From Paraglomus occultum (lineage: Eukaryota; Glomeromycota; Glomeromycetes; Paraglomerales; Paraglomeraceae), in contig CAJVPJ010001049.1 in NCBI GenBank assembly GCA_910592205.1, positions 1-12,887 on the forward strand: a DNA stretch of 12,887 bases, given 5' to 3'. Below, piece by piece: positions 1-8,511 of this stretch (positions are counted from its first letter, which is position 1; each line of letters starts with the position of its first letter). Under the pieces are notes generated by a model. It was not told where the DNA came from. It did not search any database and saw only the letters and a list, made by a program, of their open reading frames with translations. The translations under genes were made by a program, and so were the position numbers.

Positions 1-439
1 CTCTAAGAGTTGAAGTTAAGGTTATGAATTCAGGAAGTGGTGCGGAGGAAGAATTTTCGCATGAAGTAAGGAATCTCCTTATGTCCTATATGACGATCTG
101 TACCATTTCCAGCGTCTATTAATATTAACGTTCAATTTCCCGTCCTGCTTTGTTGCGATAATCTAGTTACGAACAGTTCATGCAGATTTCTTTTCAACTT
201 ACAGGAAGAGCACCACAGGAAAACGCTTGCGACTTTTGGGCGTATCTCGTCAAGAATCTACCGGAAATCTCGTGTTGGTAGCCGAGAAATTTTGCGGTAC
301 TTGTGGTGGTCTGTTTCTTAGTGATGGTCCATGGTGCGACAAGTGTAACATTAAACAATTGATGGAAGGATGGACTACAGGAGATGACGCGTATTACATA
401 AATTTAAAAGTGGCACGTAGTCCTTTAATATTAAACTGA
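1..439 (+). pseudogene. truncated zinc-finger/protein-kinase N-lobe locus, partial at left edge
   Basis: Exon 1 (to 65) enters from outside the window and reads a kinase beta3-alphaC segment, with VEVK as the ATP-lysine motif and FSHE as the alpha-C glutamate. A GTAAGG donor follows at 66. Resuming after the AG at 207-208 restores the frame. It gives 14 residues ending LLGVSR, the same length and place as in the kinase at the right end, then the strand STGNLVLVAE. Instead of the expected hinge and C-lobe, the chain runs in frame into a zinc-binding motif: CGTC at 293-304, WCDKC at 332-346, then LMEGWTTG. Similarity ends near 390 and a stop follows at 437-439. No glycine loop of a second unit and no C-lobe is seen, so this is a broken copy or one unit of a decayed array. 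Kinase-family assignment is firm; functionality is unlikely. Confidence 0.6.
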
Positions 440-1170
440 CATGATACTCAATTGCGAGTTGTCTAAACCATTATTGTTCAGCGTTCCGAAATGGGGATAT
501 ATGCTATTTTAACAAAAAAAAATAAAAAATTGGACTGTAGGTTTAAATTCGAAATATACAACTTACCCTAGTCAATTTATTTTTCTGAAATATATTGTCG
601 ACAATTATTCGCTCGACAATAGTCACCAACACTATTTCGAAGTCATCCTTTTTTGGTGGTTAATTGTCGGGCAAGTGTACGAATGCCAAAATGGGCAACT
701 CTTAAGAATCTGCCTCAGCTATGCTTTCGCGTTTTTTTGTGCGTTACCCTCCCTGAACTTCATAGGAAGTCTTAGCTTTCCATCGCTCTAAATTTTCTTA
801 ATTGAGACATTCGCAATTTTGCCTGTAAAAGAAGAACATGCGTATCTACATCAGATTCATCATTAATGAAAATAGAAGTTCTGAAAATAAAGAAATCGAT
901 TTTCCCCCCCTCAACCGTAAGATTGAGATTTGAATAAAGGTTAAGTCTCAAGTGTGTAGGTTGATTTCCTCCATCAAGTGATACGTTAAATTCCTTTAAT
1001 TATAGTTAGCATGAAATGACTATTTCCGCCCTGGTGGTTATGCCTCTGCATTGCCGTATTTTTCACGTTCTTTGTTCCGTCCTGACCAACTGTATTTAAT
1101 CAGATAATAAAACAAACAGCACTGATTGCATATCTTCCCTCTTGACCTTGTTGCCACCCCGGTCATTACA
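440..1170. other. intergenic stretch with no recognisable gene
   Basis: No long open frame, tRNA-like T-loop or family motif was found on either strand. The DNA is AT-rich with short homopolymers, including a C7 run near 904. It lies between the truncated kinase locus and a repeat block, and may be decayed sequence. Confidence 0.5.
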
Positions 1171-1559
1171 GCGACAGGTACCGAGTTTCTCTTGCTGGAA
1201 CCTCATCAGGATTGAAGTACGTCTTGTTAAAGACGAGATCTATCAACCATAGGTTCTGGAACCTCGTCAGAATTGAACTATCCCTTGTTAAAACAAGAGA
1301 TCCCATCAACCATAGGCACCTGCGATTACTGACGTATATGTAACTTTTGGCGCTGTGGACGGCAGGGGAACCTTGTAGCGACGGTTGCCGAGTTTCTCTT
1401 GCTGGAACCTCGTCAGGATTGAAGTATTCCTTGTTAAAAACAAGAGATCTTTATCGACAACGGGTTCTGGAACCTCGTCAGAATTGAAGTAGCCTTTGTT
1501 AAAAACAAGAGACCCCATCAACCATAGGCACCCGCGATTACTGACGGTATGTAACTTTT
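1171..1559. repeat. diverged tandem repeat, two ~180-bp copies with four hairpin sub-repeats
   Basis: Copy 1 spans about 1171-1348 and copy 2 about 1378-1559, offset by 207-211 bp. Each starts near gcgac(a/g)g..ccgagtttctcttg and ends near gcgattactgacg..gtaactttt. Each copy holds two sub-repeats beginning ctggaacctc, at 1195, 1256, 1402 and 1467. Each sub-repeat includes a small inverted repeat: CGTCTT/AAGACG at 1220-1235, CTTGTT/AACAAG at 1284-1297 and at 1430-1444, and a 5-bp version at 1496-1508. No credible coding frame crosses the block. The block lies about 150 bp upstream of the PD-(D/E)XK-like gene's start, so it could be part of that promoter or a remnant of a mobile element. Confidence 0.75.
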
Positions 1560-1630
1560 AACACTACAGTGTCACTGGCAACTAGAGTATACAAACTATC
1601 GCGAGGAATACTAACACGCGCATTTTCTGC

Positions 1631-1659
1631 TCATGTGACATTACACTTTGGTCACATGA
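1631..1659. promoter_or_regulatory. inverted pair of bHLH-type (TCACATGA) boxes upstream of the PD-(D/E)XK-like gene
   Basis: TCATGTGAC at 1631-1639 and GTCACATGA at 1651-1659 form a perfect 9-bp inverted repeat with an 11-nt spacer. The half-site fits the RTCACRTG consensus bound by bHLH factors such as yeast Cbf1. It lies 54-82 bp upstream of the ATG at 1713. Motif and geometry are seen directly; a regulatory role is inferred. Confidence 0.35.
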
Positions 1660-1712
1660 CTAGTCACAGATGTGTATGCGCACGCGTCATTTCCCGCTAC
1701 TACATTCTCCTC

Positions 1713-3661
1713 ATGCAGTATTTTGATGAAACACCAACCTCGGCCTGGTCCCTTCGAGGATATGTCGACTATTTCCGCACAAACAATGGGATCTCTAGCT
1801 CACGGCAATTTATTCACAACAACTATAATAACGCATTAAAACATATTTCGACATCTGGCGTAGTCAACGAACGCAAGCGTGCATTATCACTACTCTCGTC
1901 ATTCAAACAAGATAAATTGTCAATGAAGAGTTTTTGGGAAAAGGAAGAACATTTTATGATCATGACTAGTTTCAGCAGGCGCGAGAAGCGTGCATTAGCA
2001 GAGGTTGATACAGTAGAAGTAGAAGAACAACTTGAAGAGAGAAGAAAGAAAAGTAGAGGTTTTTCAGGGGGCGGACAACAAGAAGATAATAAGATCTCAC
2101 AAGAGCACGATAAAGAGTATGACGAAGAGGTTTGCAATAAGACATTCGCAATCGATTGATATTCTATAATCTGAATTGTTGACATCAAGCTGTTGTTTTA
2201 GGCCGATACAGAGACGATCGTTGACAATTACGATGTAAGTCCTTTCAAACAAAATACTTTGGACACTGTATGATGTGCTATATTTGCGTTAACGCACTGC
2301 ACGTTATCCTATTTCACGACAGATAACAGATGAAGAAAAAGTAGAATTATGTTTCGACGCGTCTGAAATACAGACAATACAAGAGAGTACCAAAAGAATT
2401 ATTGAAAGGAGCACTAATGAATTAGAGACTAAATTATTAACATGGCAACACTATATGCTTAAGAAAATAGAAAGCGGGGTGAATCGCCCAAGACAACAAA
2501 ATATTCATATGCTATTAGCAGCATCATCGATATTCTATTTTCGGCGAAAAAACGAACAGGCGTATGTAGATCATTTAACCGTGAGTGAAACTTCCCAAGT
2601 TAAGTCGTTTGTGGTCCCATGTTTTGAACGGATCGAAATTCCAGATGATATAAAGTTGTTTGTGGATACAAACAAAAAGGTTTGAAATTAAATAATATGT
2701 ACGATTTCGTAATATTAATGATAATCGGACATTTTTTCTGAAATATTTGTTCCTTCGTAAGAAATTTCGACGAGATGCTCTTGAAGATCTTGAAATATAT
2801 GTCAGGGAATGTTCAGGCAAACAACATGGTAGTTATGTAATCAAAACGTTCTATAGACTACTTGAGGAGTATGTACTATGGGACTTTTCAGTTAATATGG
2901 AAAAATTAACTGAGGGAACTTATATTGTGGATTATTTGGGACCTATCTTTAATAAAACAATTCATTATTTTAATTATGTTACCACACATTCATGGTAAGT
3001 AATTATAAATATATTTCTAATTAAATTTTCGGCAGAAACTTATTCATAATTTTTGATAGGATCAGCGTCGAGTCTAACCCTTCCAAACTGCGTAAGAGTC
3101 CTGCTAGCGGTCGGGTTCCGGATTATATGCTTCACAATAAAGATAACACGCGTACAGCTGTTTATTTGGAAGTTACAAGTCCGAGACGTGAAAGTGATGA
3201 TGTAAAAATTCATTGGGATATATACAGAGGTTCTATACATGCTAAAGATTCTGTGGATTTTGATATAAAAAAATACAATATTCAGCCATCATCTGGAAAA
3301 AAGATTATAATCTTTATAAAAGGATATAAAATGGTTGTCTGTGTGATGAAACTTCAATACCCAGGAATATATTTATTGGTTGAAGTGGCAGATTGCACAA
3401 TTCCAAAATCTATTCGAGACTTAGAACATATAATGAAACTGCATCAGATTTTAATAAGTATCAGGGTAAAAAAAAGTCTCCCTTATTATTATTATGACTG
3501 TTAATTTATATTCTAATGTGGCATAATATATTATTTAGGAAAATGCGATAGATTATCTTGACGAGTCTGGGAATGTTACGCCAGATCATACAAATTACTG
3601 GAGCTGGATTAAACCAACCGCAAATACACCTTCTAAAACAAAACATCTGCCTAAACAGTAG
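1713..3661 (+). CDS. PD-(D/E)XK nuclease-like protein of unknown function, six exons
   Basis: The exons are 1713-2129, 2202-2234, 2323-2679, 2762-2994, 3060-3465 and 3539-3661. Together they give a continuous 522-residue frame ending TAG. The five introns of 65-88 nt all have GT-AG ends and matching phases, and the junction between exons 4 and 5 completes a Trp codon. Residues 1-90 are unassigned and about 95-139 form a charged linker (EERRKKSRG, EHDKEYDEE). Residues about 348-482 resemble a PD-(D/E)XK core: GRVPDYML with D368, then YLEVTSP with E384, then KDSVDFDIKKY and a hydrophobic strand IIIFIKGYKMVV, ending LQYPGIY and a helix IRDLEHIMKLHQIL. This order matches a family I know from arbuscular mycorrhizal fungi. 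The usual lysine after the acidic residue is replaced by threonine (T386), so catalysis is doubtful. The start is uncertain: an in-frame ATG also lies at 1656. Exon structure is well supported, function is not. Confidence 0.72.
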
Positions 3662-3713
3662 TAAGTAACCGCAAATTTTACGATTTAGATTCGTGCTTAT
3701 TCTTTAGATTGCT

Positions 3714-3725
3714 GGGGGGGGGGGG
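3714..3725. repeat. G12 homopolymer tract
   Basis: Twelve consecutive G residues lie about 50 bp downstream of the stop codon of the PD-(D/E)XK-like gene. A single run this long is unusual in this AT-rich window and prone to length error in any assembly. Confidence 0.9.
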
Positions 3726-3756
3726 TTTGAATATTAATAGTTAAAAACAAACACTA

Positions 3757-3824
3757 TGACTATTCATGTTTGGTCAATGAATTGTCTCCTTGACTATTCA
3801 TGTTTGGTCAATGAATTGTCTCCT
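3757..3824. repeat. perfect 34-bp tandem duplication
   Basis: The 34-bp unit at 3757-3790 (starting tgactattcatgtttgg) is repeated exactly at 3791-3824. With no mismatch between copies the duplication should be recent, or it is an assembly artefact. It is non-coding as far as I can see. Confidence 0.92.
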
Positions 3825-3919
3825 TTGTTGCTAGTCTTTTTACCTTCCCCGGGATTTGTTTGCTAGAAATACTGCCGCTAAACGTGTTTTACTATTACTT
3901 TATATTAAGTGAAATCAGC

Positions 3920-4204
3920 TGAATTGAGGTGATCAGGCCATAGCAAAAACAATCAAACTGGCCGTCTAACCAGTCAACGTAGAATTCTCCAAATGTTATA
4001 AGCGATCCCATGGAATCCTTCGGAGATAATACTCGTCGTAATCGCGCCCATACTCCTTGTTTTTTAACAATTTGTCATATCTCCCTCTACTGATTGTTTG
4101 TAGTCGCAATCAGCAGGGCACCAACTTGTTCTCGATATAAAGGTTTACCACAAACGTGGTATTAAAATTGTACCCCACTCATTCTGAAGCGAGACTATCA
4201 ACAT
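3920..4204 (-). pseudogene. decayed relic of the zinc-finger kinase family
   Basis: Read on the minus strand from 4204 downward, the order of the kinase array is recognisable across shifting frames. A beta4-beta5-like strand comes first (LIVSLQNEWGTILIP, 4204-4157). The first half of the zinc finger follows (HVCGKPL, 4158-4138). The second half is WCPADCDYK (4123 down), then SVEGDMT at the place of the EGWTTG motif. Next comes YYLRRIPWDRL, the counterpart of the YPSLRWIPSTRL segment in the right-end array, and last FGEFYVDWLDG (about 3990-3966), the glycine-loop and beta2 region. Several frameshifts and stops intervene and nothing clear follows below 3920. Each fragment is weak alone; the shared order makes chance unlikely. 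Confidence 0.55.
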
Positions 4205-4463
4205 GGTCGACTCATATTTATAACGAACGCAATAGTCGTTTAGGTTGCTGAAACCCTGTGATTTAACAATGAATCTGCTGTTTCTGTTTTAATATTAATT
4301 ATTGTGGGGTGAAAAAGTGGAAACTGTAATACGCAAGAATATAATATCAAGATGTTCTAACTTATCATACATTATCAACTATCACGTATGCGACTTTTTT
4401 GCAGGCTTCCCATCGAATTAACGAACTGGTACTTCACATTACGTCTATCGCACAAATAGTCTG
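4205..4463. other. intergenic, no gene recognised
   Basis: This AT-rich stretch lies beyond the minus-strand kinase relic and downstream of the SNIP1-like gene. An earlier part of the relic could lie here, but I could not align any motif to it. Confidence 0.4.
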
Positions 4464-5329
4464 TTATTCAGCGTCCTTCTCAGCCTGTTCTTCTTGTAGT
4501 AAGACATACTCTCTAGTGCTATAACCAAATTTAATTACATCTGAATGGAATAACTCTACATATCGGGAAGGCGGGATTCTGTTACTATTGACATATGTCC
4601 CGTTTGTTGTATCGAGGTCAATAATATATGGCCTGTCAACAGTTTCAATTAGATCAATTCCGTCCTATCGGATGCGTGTGCAAATAAAACAAAGCAACTC
4701 ACTTGACTTGTGTATTTGTCTCTCCATAATCATCAGTGTGTGATAGCTGTCGGTATTGTAGAACTGCATGTTGTTTGGAGCATGAAGGATGATCTATCGG
4801 TATATCCGCCACCTGTAAGTCATTATACCATTAGAATGATTATATGACCCGCACGACAAAAAACCTCAAATCTTGGAAAAAAACATTTACCTTTCTATCA
4901 CGTCCTAACAAATAGGCACTCTGCCGATGAACGTGAAGCAAGTCTACGAACGCAATTCAATCAATAAGACTCAGACACCCATCTAACTGAATGATCTATT
5001 CAACACTTACCAATTTGCTCTTCACCTTTAAATACATATAACCTCCATCGTCCAGTAGGCTTTCTTGCCTCTGCTGGCTCTGAGTACTTCACCACAACCC
5101 CATTAAAAGTGTTAGTATCGGCCGCAAGATTACCAGACAAGTTAAAGTTTGGTTCCACTTTGACCGGGTTATCATCTTTTGTTTGTTCACTGTCCCTCTC
5201 TCGTCGTGTATCTACTTCAGATTGTCTTCGATCCCGAGCCCGATCTCGATCTCGATCCCGATCTCGATCTCTACGGGACGAAGACCTCGGAGCAGCTCTA
5301 TTACTTCTATTATTAGATATTATGTCCAT
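4464..5329 (-). CDS. SNIP1: SNIP1/Pml1-family FHA-domain protein
   Basis: The gene is complement(4464..4632, 4703..4812, 4891..4943, 5011..5329), giving 216 residues from the ATG at 5329-5327. All three introns (67-78 nt) have GT-AG ends and matching phases. The choice at the last intron (GTGAGT donor with acceptor before 4632) restores the family sequence VKPYIIDLD. Residues about 10-60 are an Arg/Asp-rich tail (RDRDRDRDRARDRR). Then come GRWRLYVFKGEEQI and an FHA domain: LLGRDRK (118-124), HPSCSKQHAVLQYR with the SxxH motif (S136, H139), and TTNGTYVN (169-176). FHA domains bind phosphothreonine. Human SNIP1 and yeast Pml1 are splicing-associated, Pml1 within the RES complex of the spliceosome, so a nuclear RNA-processing role is inferred. 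At 216 residues it is much shorter than the human protein, mainly at the N-terminus, and closer to yeast Pml1. Confidence 0.9.
5238..5273. repeat. hexanucleotide (CGATCT/CGATCC) repeat coding the Arg-Asp tail
   Basis: Six or so near-perfect CGATCY hexamers inside exon 1 of the SNIP1-like gene encode alternating Arg-Asp on the minus strand. Such in-frame hexamers can change tail length by slippage without breaking the frame. Confidence 0.75.
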
Positions 5330-6878
5330 AAGCGATAACGATAGTGAATAATAATAATAATAACGTTTCTTTTTAACTAACAGAAATCAACTGTGACGCC
5401 GACGCCGCACGCCATTGTTGAACGATTTAAAAATTTGTGACACAAAAATCGAACGCAAAGAGTTGCGGTGAAAATAATCAATGGATTCAATCATCGTTCT
5501 TTATTCCCCTCACCACTGTGGCCCTCTATCAATACATTATCTACTATAATTAACAACAAAATATCATTATCTATTCCCCCTCCCCCCTCTATTCATATTT
5601 AATATTACCATATAAATACCAGGCATTAGGCCAAGTTTCTTTATTGATTCAGTTTAGTATGTAGATAGCATGTGCTTTCTCATGTACTAGCTGTCTAAAA
5701 ACAGCTTTAGCAGTTTTCTGTAGTTGTCAATAAAGATCCTATAAAATCGAAAATAATCAATGGAATGATGTATGTATAGCTGAACTAGTATCCCGATTCA
5801 TATACGCTTCTGAATAGCAATAGCCCAATGAAGAGCCCCACTTTATTGCATTCGCTATTGCCGTGACTGCATATAGAAAAGATGAACGTGACCTACAGAA
5901 GTCGTTCAATTAATATTCAGCGTAGTTTTTTTAACTCTTTGAACTTTACAAATCCAGAGTTCAAAACTGCATCAGCCTTTATCCTAATATTAATTAACAT
6001 GAATATCTTTAATAGGCAGTATATCGTTATATAATGGTGAACATAACCAATTAATGAATTGATCAGCAGCCAAGATTCAAATTGTTTAAGCATAAATTTC
6101 TTATTTATTACGAATGTGAAAATATGACAACAATAAAGCATCAGAGTGATTGCATACTCAGTCCTGAAGCAATTGGTGAGCCTGTCAAATGTAAATTTAC
6201 CATTTCATTATTATTACTACTGTAATCAATAATTATAGAATTTTAATTTTAGGCCTTATCTTCCAGTGGCGCCAGCTAAAATAGTAATCGGTTAATAACT
6301 CTATCAAGATTAAGATACTGTAGTTAATGCCTGTTTTACAAATTGTTTTTCCATCAATAATGGTCCATAAATACATTTATATGAGATTCGATAATATAAA
6401 ATGGCAGACTAGCAGCGTTCTTTTGCTTGTAATGGTCTCGTGTCAGACATTGTATCTAATGCGAAATCACGCCAATCCGACATTTAATTATTCCAGTACT
6501 TTAGTAACACAGATTACACGTGGAAGCGACTAAACCCATTTCTTTTACCGAATAATTCTAATGGCATATTAAACTGCGAACGTTCTTGTTTGCCAGTTTG
6601 TCGACCTGGCTTGAGATTTCCTTGGATTGCGCTAAATTGAATGCTTTGATTTATTTGATTTTTGTGATCCAAGGAAATTCAACCAACAACCTCAGAATTA
6701 ATTCACAATTAGGAATAAACATCTTAACAGTTAAATCTTTCCGCGTCCATTAAATAGATTAAAATACCCGAACTGAACCAACACATTTATTATTTTCTGT
6801 ACAGCGAGTCCAGTCGCATAACATCAATTACAAATTAAGAAAATACAGTAGGCTTACTTTTCACATTTTCAATCTCTT
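5330..6878. other. long intergenic region, mostly featureless AT-rich DNA
   Basis: This stretch separates the 5' end of the SNIP1-like gene from the 3' end of the WD40 gene. It holds an (AAT) microsatellite near 5346-5363 just upstream of the SNIP1-like ATG and a C/T-rich tract (ttccccctcccccctc) near 5573-5588. A 16-nt direct repeat starting gaaaataatcaatgga occurs at 5470 and 5749, and a 12-bp inverted repeat lies at 6616-6678. The short open frames here have low-complexity, AT-driven compositions and no motifs. No tRNA or relic of the kinase family was recognised. Confidence 0.5.
6616..6678. repeat. 12-bp perfect inverted repeat
   Basis: ATTTCCTTGGAT at 6616-6627 and ATCCAAGGAAAT at 6667-6678 are exact reverse complements with a 39-nt spacer. 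The element lies 200-260 bp downstream of the WD40 gene's stop codon. It could be a transcript hairpin or the end of a small inverted-repeat element; no target duplication is evident. Confidence 0.6.
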
Positions 6879-8305
6879 TCAGCTCGCAATCTTCGCACTC
6901 TCATCGCACCCCCACACTATGACCGTTTTATCAAAGCCACAAGTAATCAATAACTCTCTTTCTGAATCAAACCATAAGTCTCTAACTTGCGCCTCATGTC
7001 CCTCTAATTTCCGCAATATTTTTTCCTCGACCACATCGACCACACTCACACTTTGTCCATCTCCATCGTTTACAAAGAAATATTTTCCGCTCGGATGCCA
7101 ACAGTGTCTGGGAGTAAATAATTCGCCCACTGTAACTCCGTAGAAATTGCGCAGCTGTTCTGACGAACGAGTGCGGAAGAGTATTACACGGGATTTATCG
7201 GTAGATACGAGAATGTACGCACCGTTGTTATGTGGTGATGGTGATATGTCCATGGCAGTAAACGACACATGATCATCTCCATTCGCATTCATGTTGTATT
7301 TCTCTACGTTGAACGTGAGAAGGTCAATATAGTGCAGATAATTATTCTCCCGTATACTGACGATGAGCGTATGTCCGTCTGGAAGAAAAGCAATAGCCTC
7401 CAATGCCGATGGGAATTTCATTGTATGTATCTTTACGTATTTTATTCCTGTCGGCGACACATAGGTAGGTGATCGAGGAGTCTGGGGTGTAGCGGGAGTG
7501 ACGGGAGTAGTGGGCGTGACAGGAGGCACCATTTTGAAAAAGTTCAATGTATGATCGTAACTAGCGGTCACAAACAAATTTCCATCGTTTGAAAACTTGG
7601 CCTTAACGATGGGTTTACTATGCAAATCTTTAAAGATCTGCACCTTGTCGTTTTTGACCACATCGATCAATGCCGCGGTTCCATCCAAAGAGGCTGTCAA
7701 CATCAAACTTGGATATTGCGGATGGAAATCAACGCACAAAACGCCGCCACTGTGATGGCTAAAGATACTGATGGTGTCACCGGTGAGCAGAGACGTTATC
7801 TTTACTGTCTTGTCAGCCGAGCCAGTGACCAATGTCGGAACCTGAGACGAGATGTAGTCATTGTCAATAAAGTTGCTAATGGGAAGGATTTGCGTGCGGA
7901 CGGTTAAAATGTTGCTGGTGTGAATTTTAGGTAATGTTTCGTAGAGGTGTTGCGGGTAGTGGTTTGCGCCGTGTGTTGAAAGGTCGTCTTCAATTTGTCT
8001 ATTTGCGAGCAAATATCAATACGGAATTACGATCGTTAACATTAATTACTATAAATCTTGTACCGGTTCTCACGTCCCAAATCTCACCTTTTCAAGCTGA
8101 GCTTATTCATTTTGGATCCCAACTGACCAACAGCATATTCGTCAACCAACTTGGTCAGACTTTCGCGTGGTTTTCCCGCTAATTTGTCTTCTGCAATGAT
8201 GCTTCCTGCTTCTTCTTTAAAGGCAGCGAGAGCTTTGCTATATCCCTTCTGCTCGAGAAATTGCAATACGAGAGCATGGGCAAGGCATTCTGATTTTGGT
8301 GACAT
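6879..8305 (-). CDS. LisH and WD40-repeat protein
   Basis: The gene is complement(6879..7998, 8088..8305), with one 89-nt GT-AG intron that splits an Arg codon. It gives 445 residues from the ATG at 8305. Residues about 8-36 (CLAHALVLQFLEQKGYSKAL, then AAFKEEAG) form a LisH dimerisation motif. WD40 blades follow, with strand-end signatures TGSADKTVKI (about 131), TASLDGTAAL (175), TASYDHTLNFF (217) and GFDKTVIVWG (431-440), and weaker blades between. A Thr-Pro-rich insert (PVTPTTPVTPATPQTPRSP, about 231-250) sits after the third clear blade, possibly a flexible or phosphorylated loop. LisH-WD40 proteins are usually scaffolds or adaptors in larger complexes. I cannot name the orthologue, so no symbol is given. 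The frame is intact, with no sign of decay. Confidence 0.88.
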
Positions 8306-8511
8306 GGTTGATTAGTTTATTGATTATATTAATATTAGTTGATAAACGGTCGTTATTAGTGTAAGCGAAGCCTGCGCTTTGAGAGATAGAGAGATATGAA
8401 AAGTAATTGTTTGTGTTGTTGCGTTCTTGGTTGTAGTTCTTCTTCTCTGCGCGAAAAAACCCCGACTTTAATAATTCTTGACGCTCGAGTAACGTCACAC
8501 GATGTTATCAT
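8306..8511. promoter_or_regulatory. shared divergent promoter region of the WD40 and rhomboid genes
   Basis: Only 206 bp separate the two divergent start codons, so both promoters and both 5' UTRs must lie here or overlap. The stretch contains TGACG at 8479-8483 and CGTCA at 8493-8497 flanking a CTCGAG palindrome at 8484-8489. This is an inverted arrangement of ATF/CREB-type half-sites, 15-33 bp before the rhomboid ATG. Co-regulation is a possibility, not shown. Confidence 0.45.

Noticed and set aside
1306-1521. Minus-strand open frame across the repeat block
   Set aside because: It is explained by the tandem repeat itself, and there is no start context, motif or splice extension.
1823-2188. 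Minus-strand open frame of 121 codons
   Set aside because: It is a serine-rich shadow opposite exon 1 of the PD-(D/E)XK-like gene, whose plus-strand splicing is consistent throughout.
4146-4161. TACCAC-AAAC-GTGGTA hairpin
   Set aside because: It falls inside the zinc-finger segment of the kinase relic and is short enough to arise by chance.
5762-5816. Possible C/D-box snoRNA (atgatgt ... ctga)
   Set aside because: The C box is imperfect, there is no terminal stem, and no guide region can be defended.
5917-6141. Minus-strand open frame of 74 codons with hydrophobic stretches
   Set aside because: The composition follows from AT-rich DNA. There are no motifs, no plausible splice partners, and no relation to neighbours.
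6327-6533. Plus-strand open frame of 68 codons
   Set aside because: No domain or signal is recognisable, and it lies in the 3' flank of the WD40 gene with nothing to support expression.
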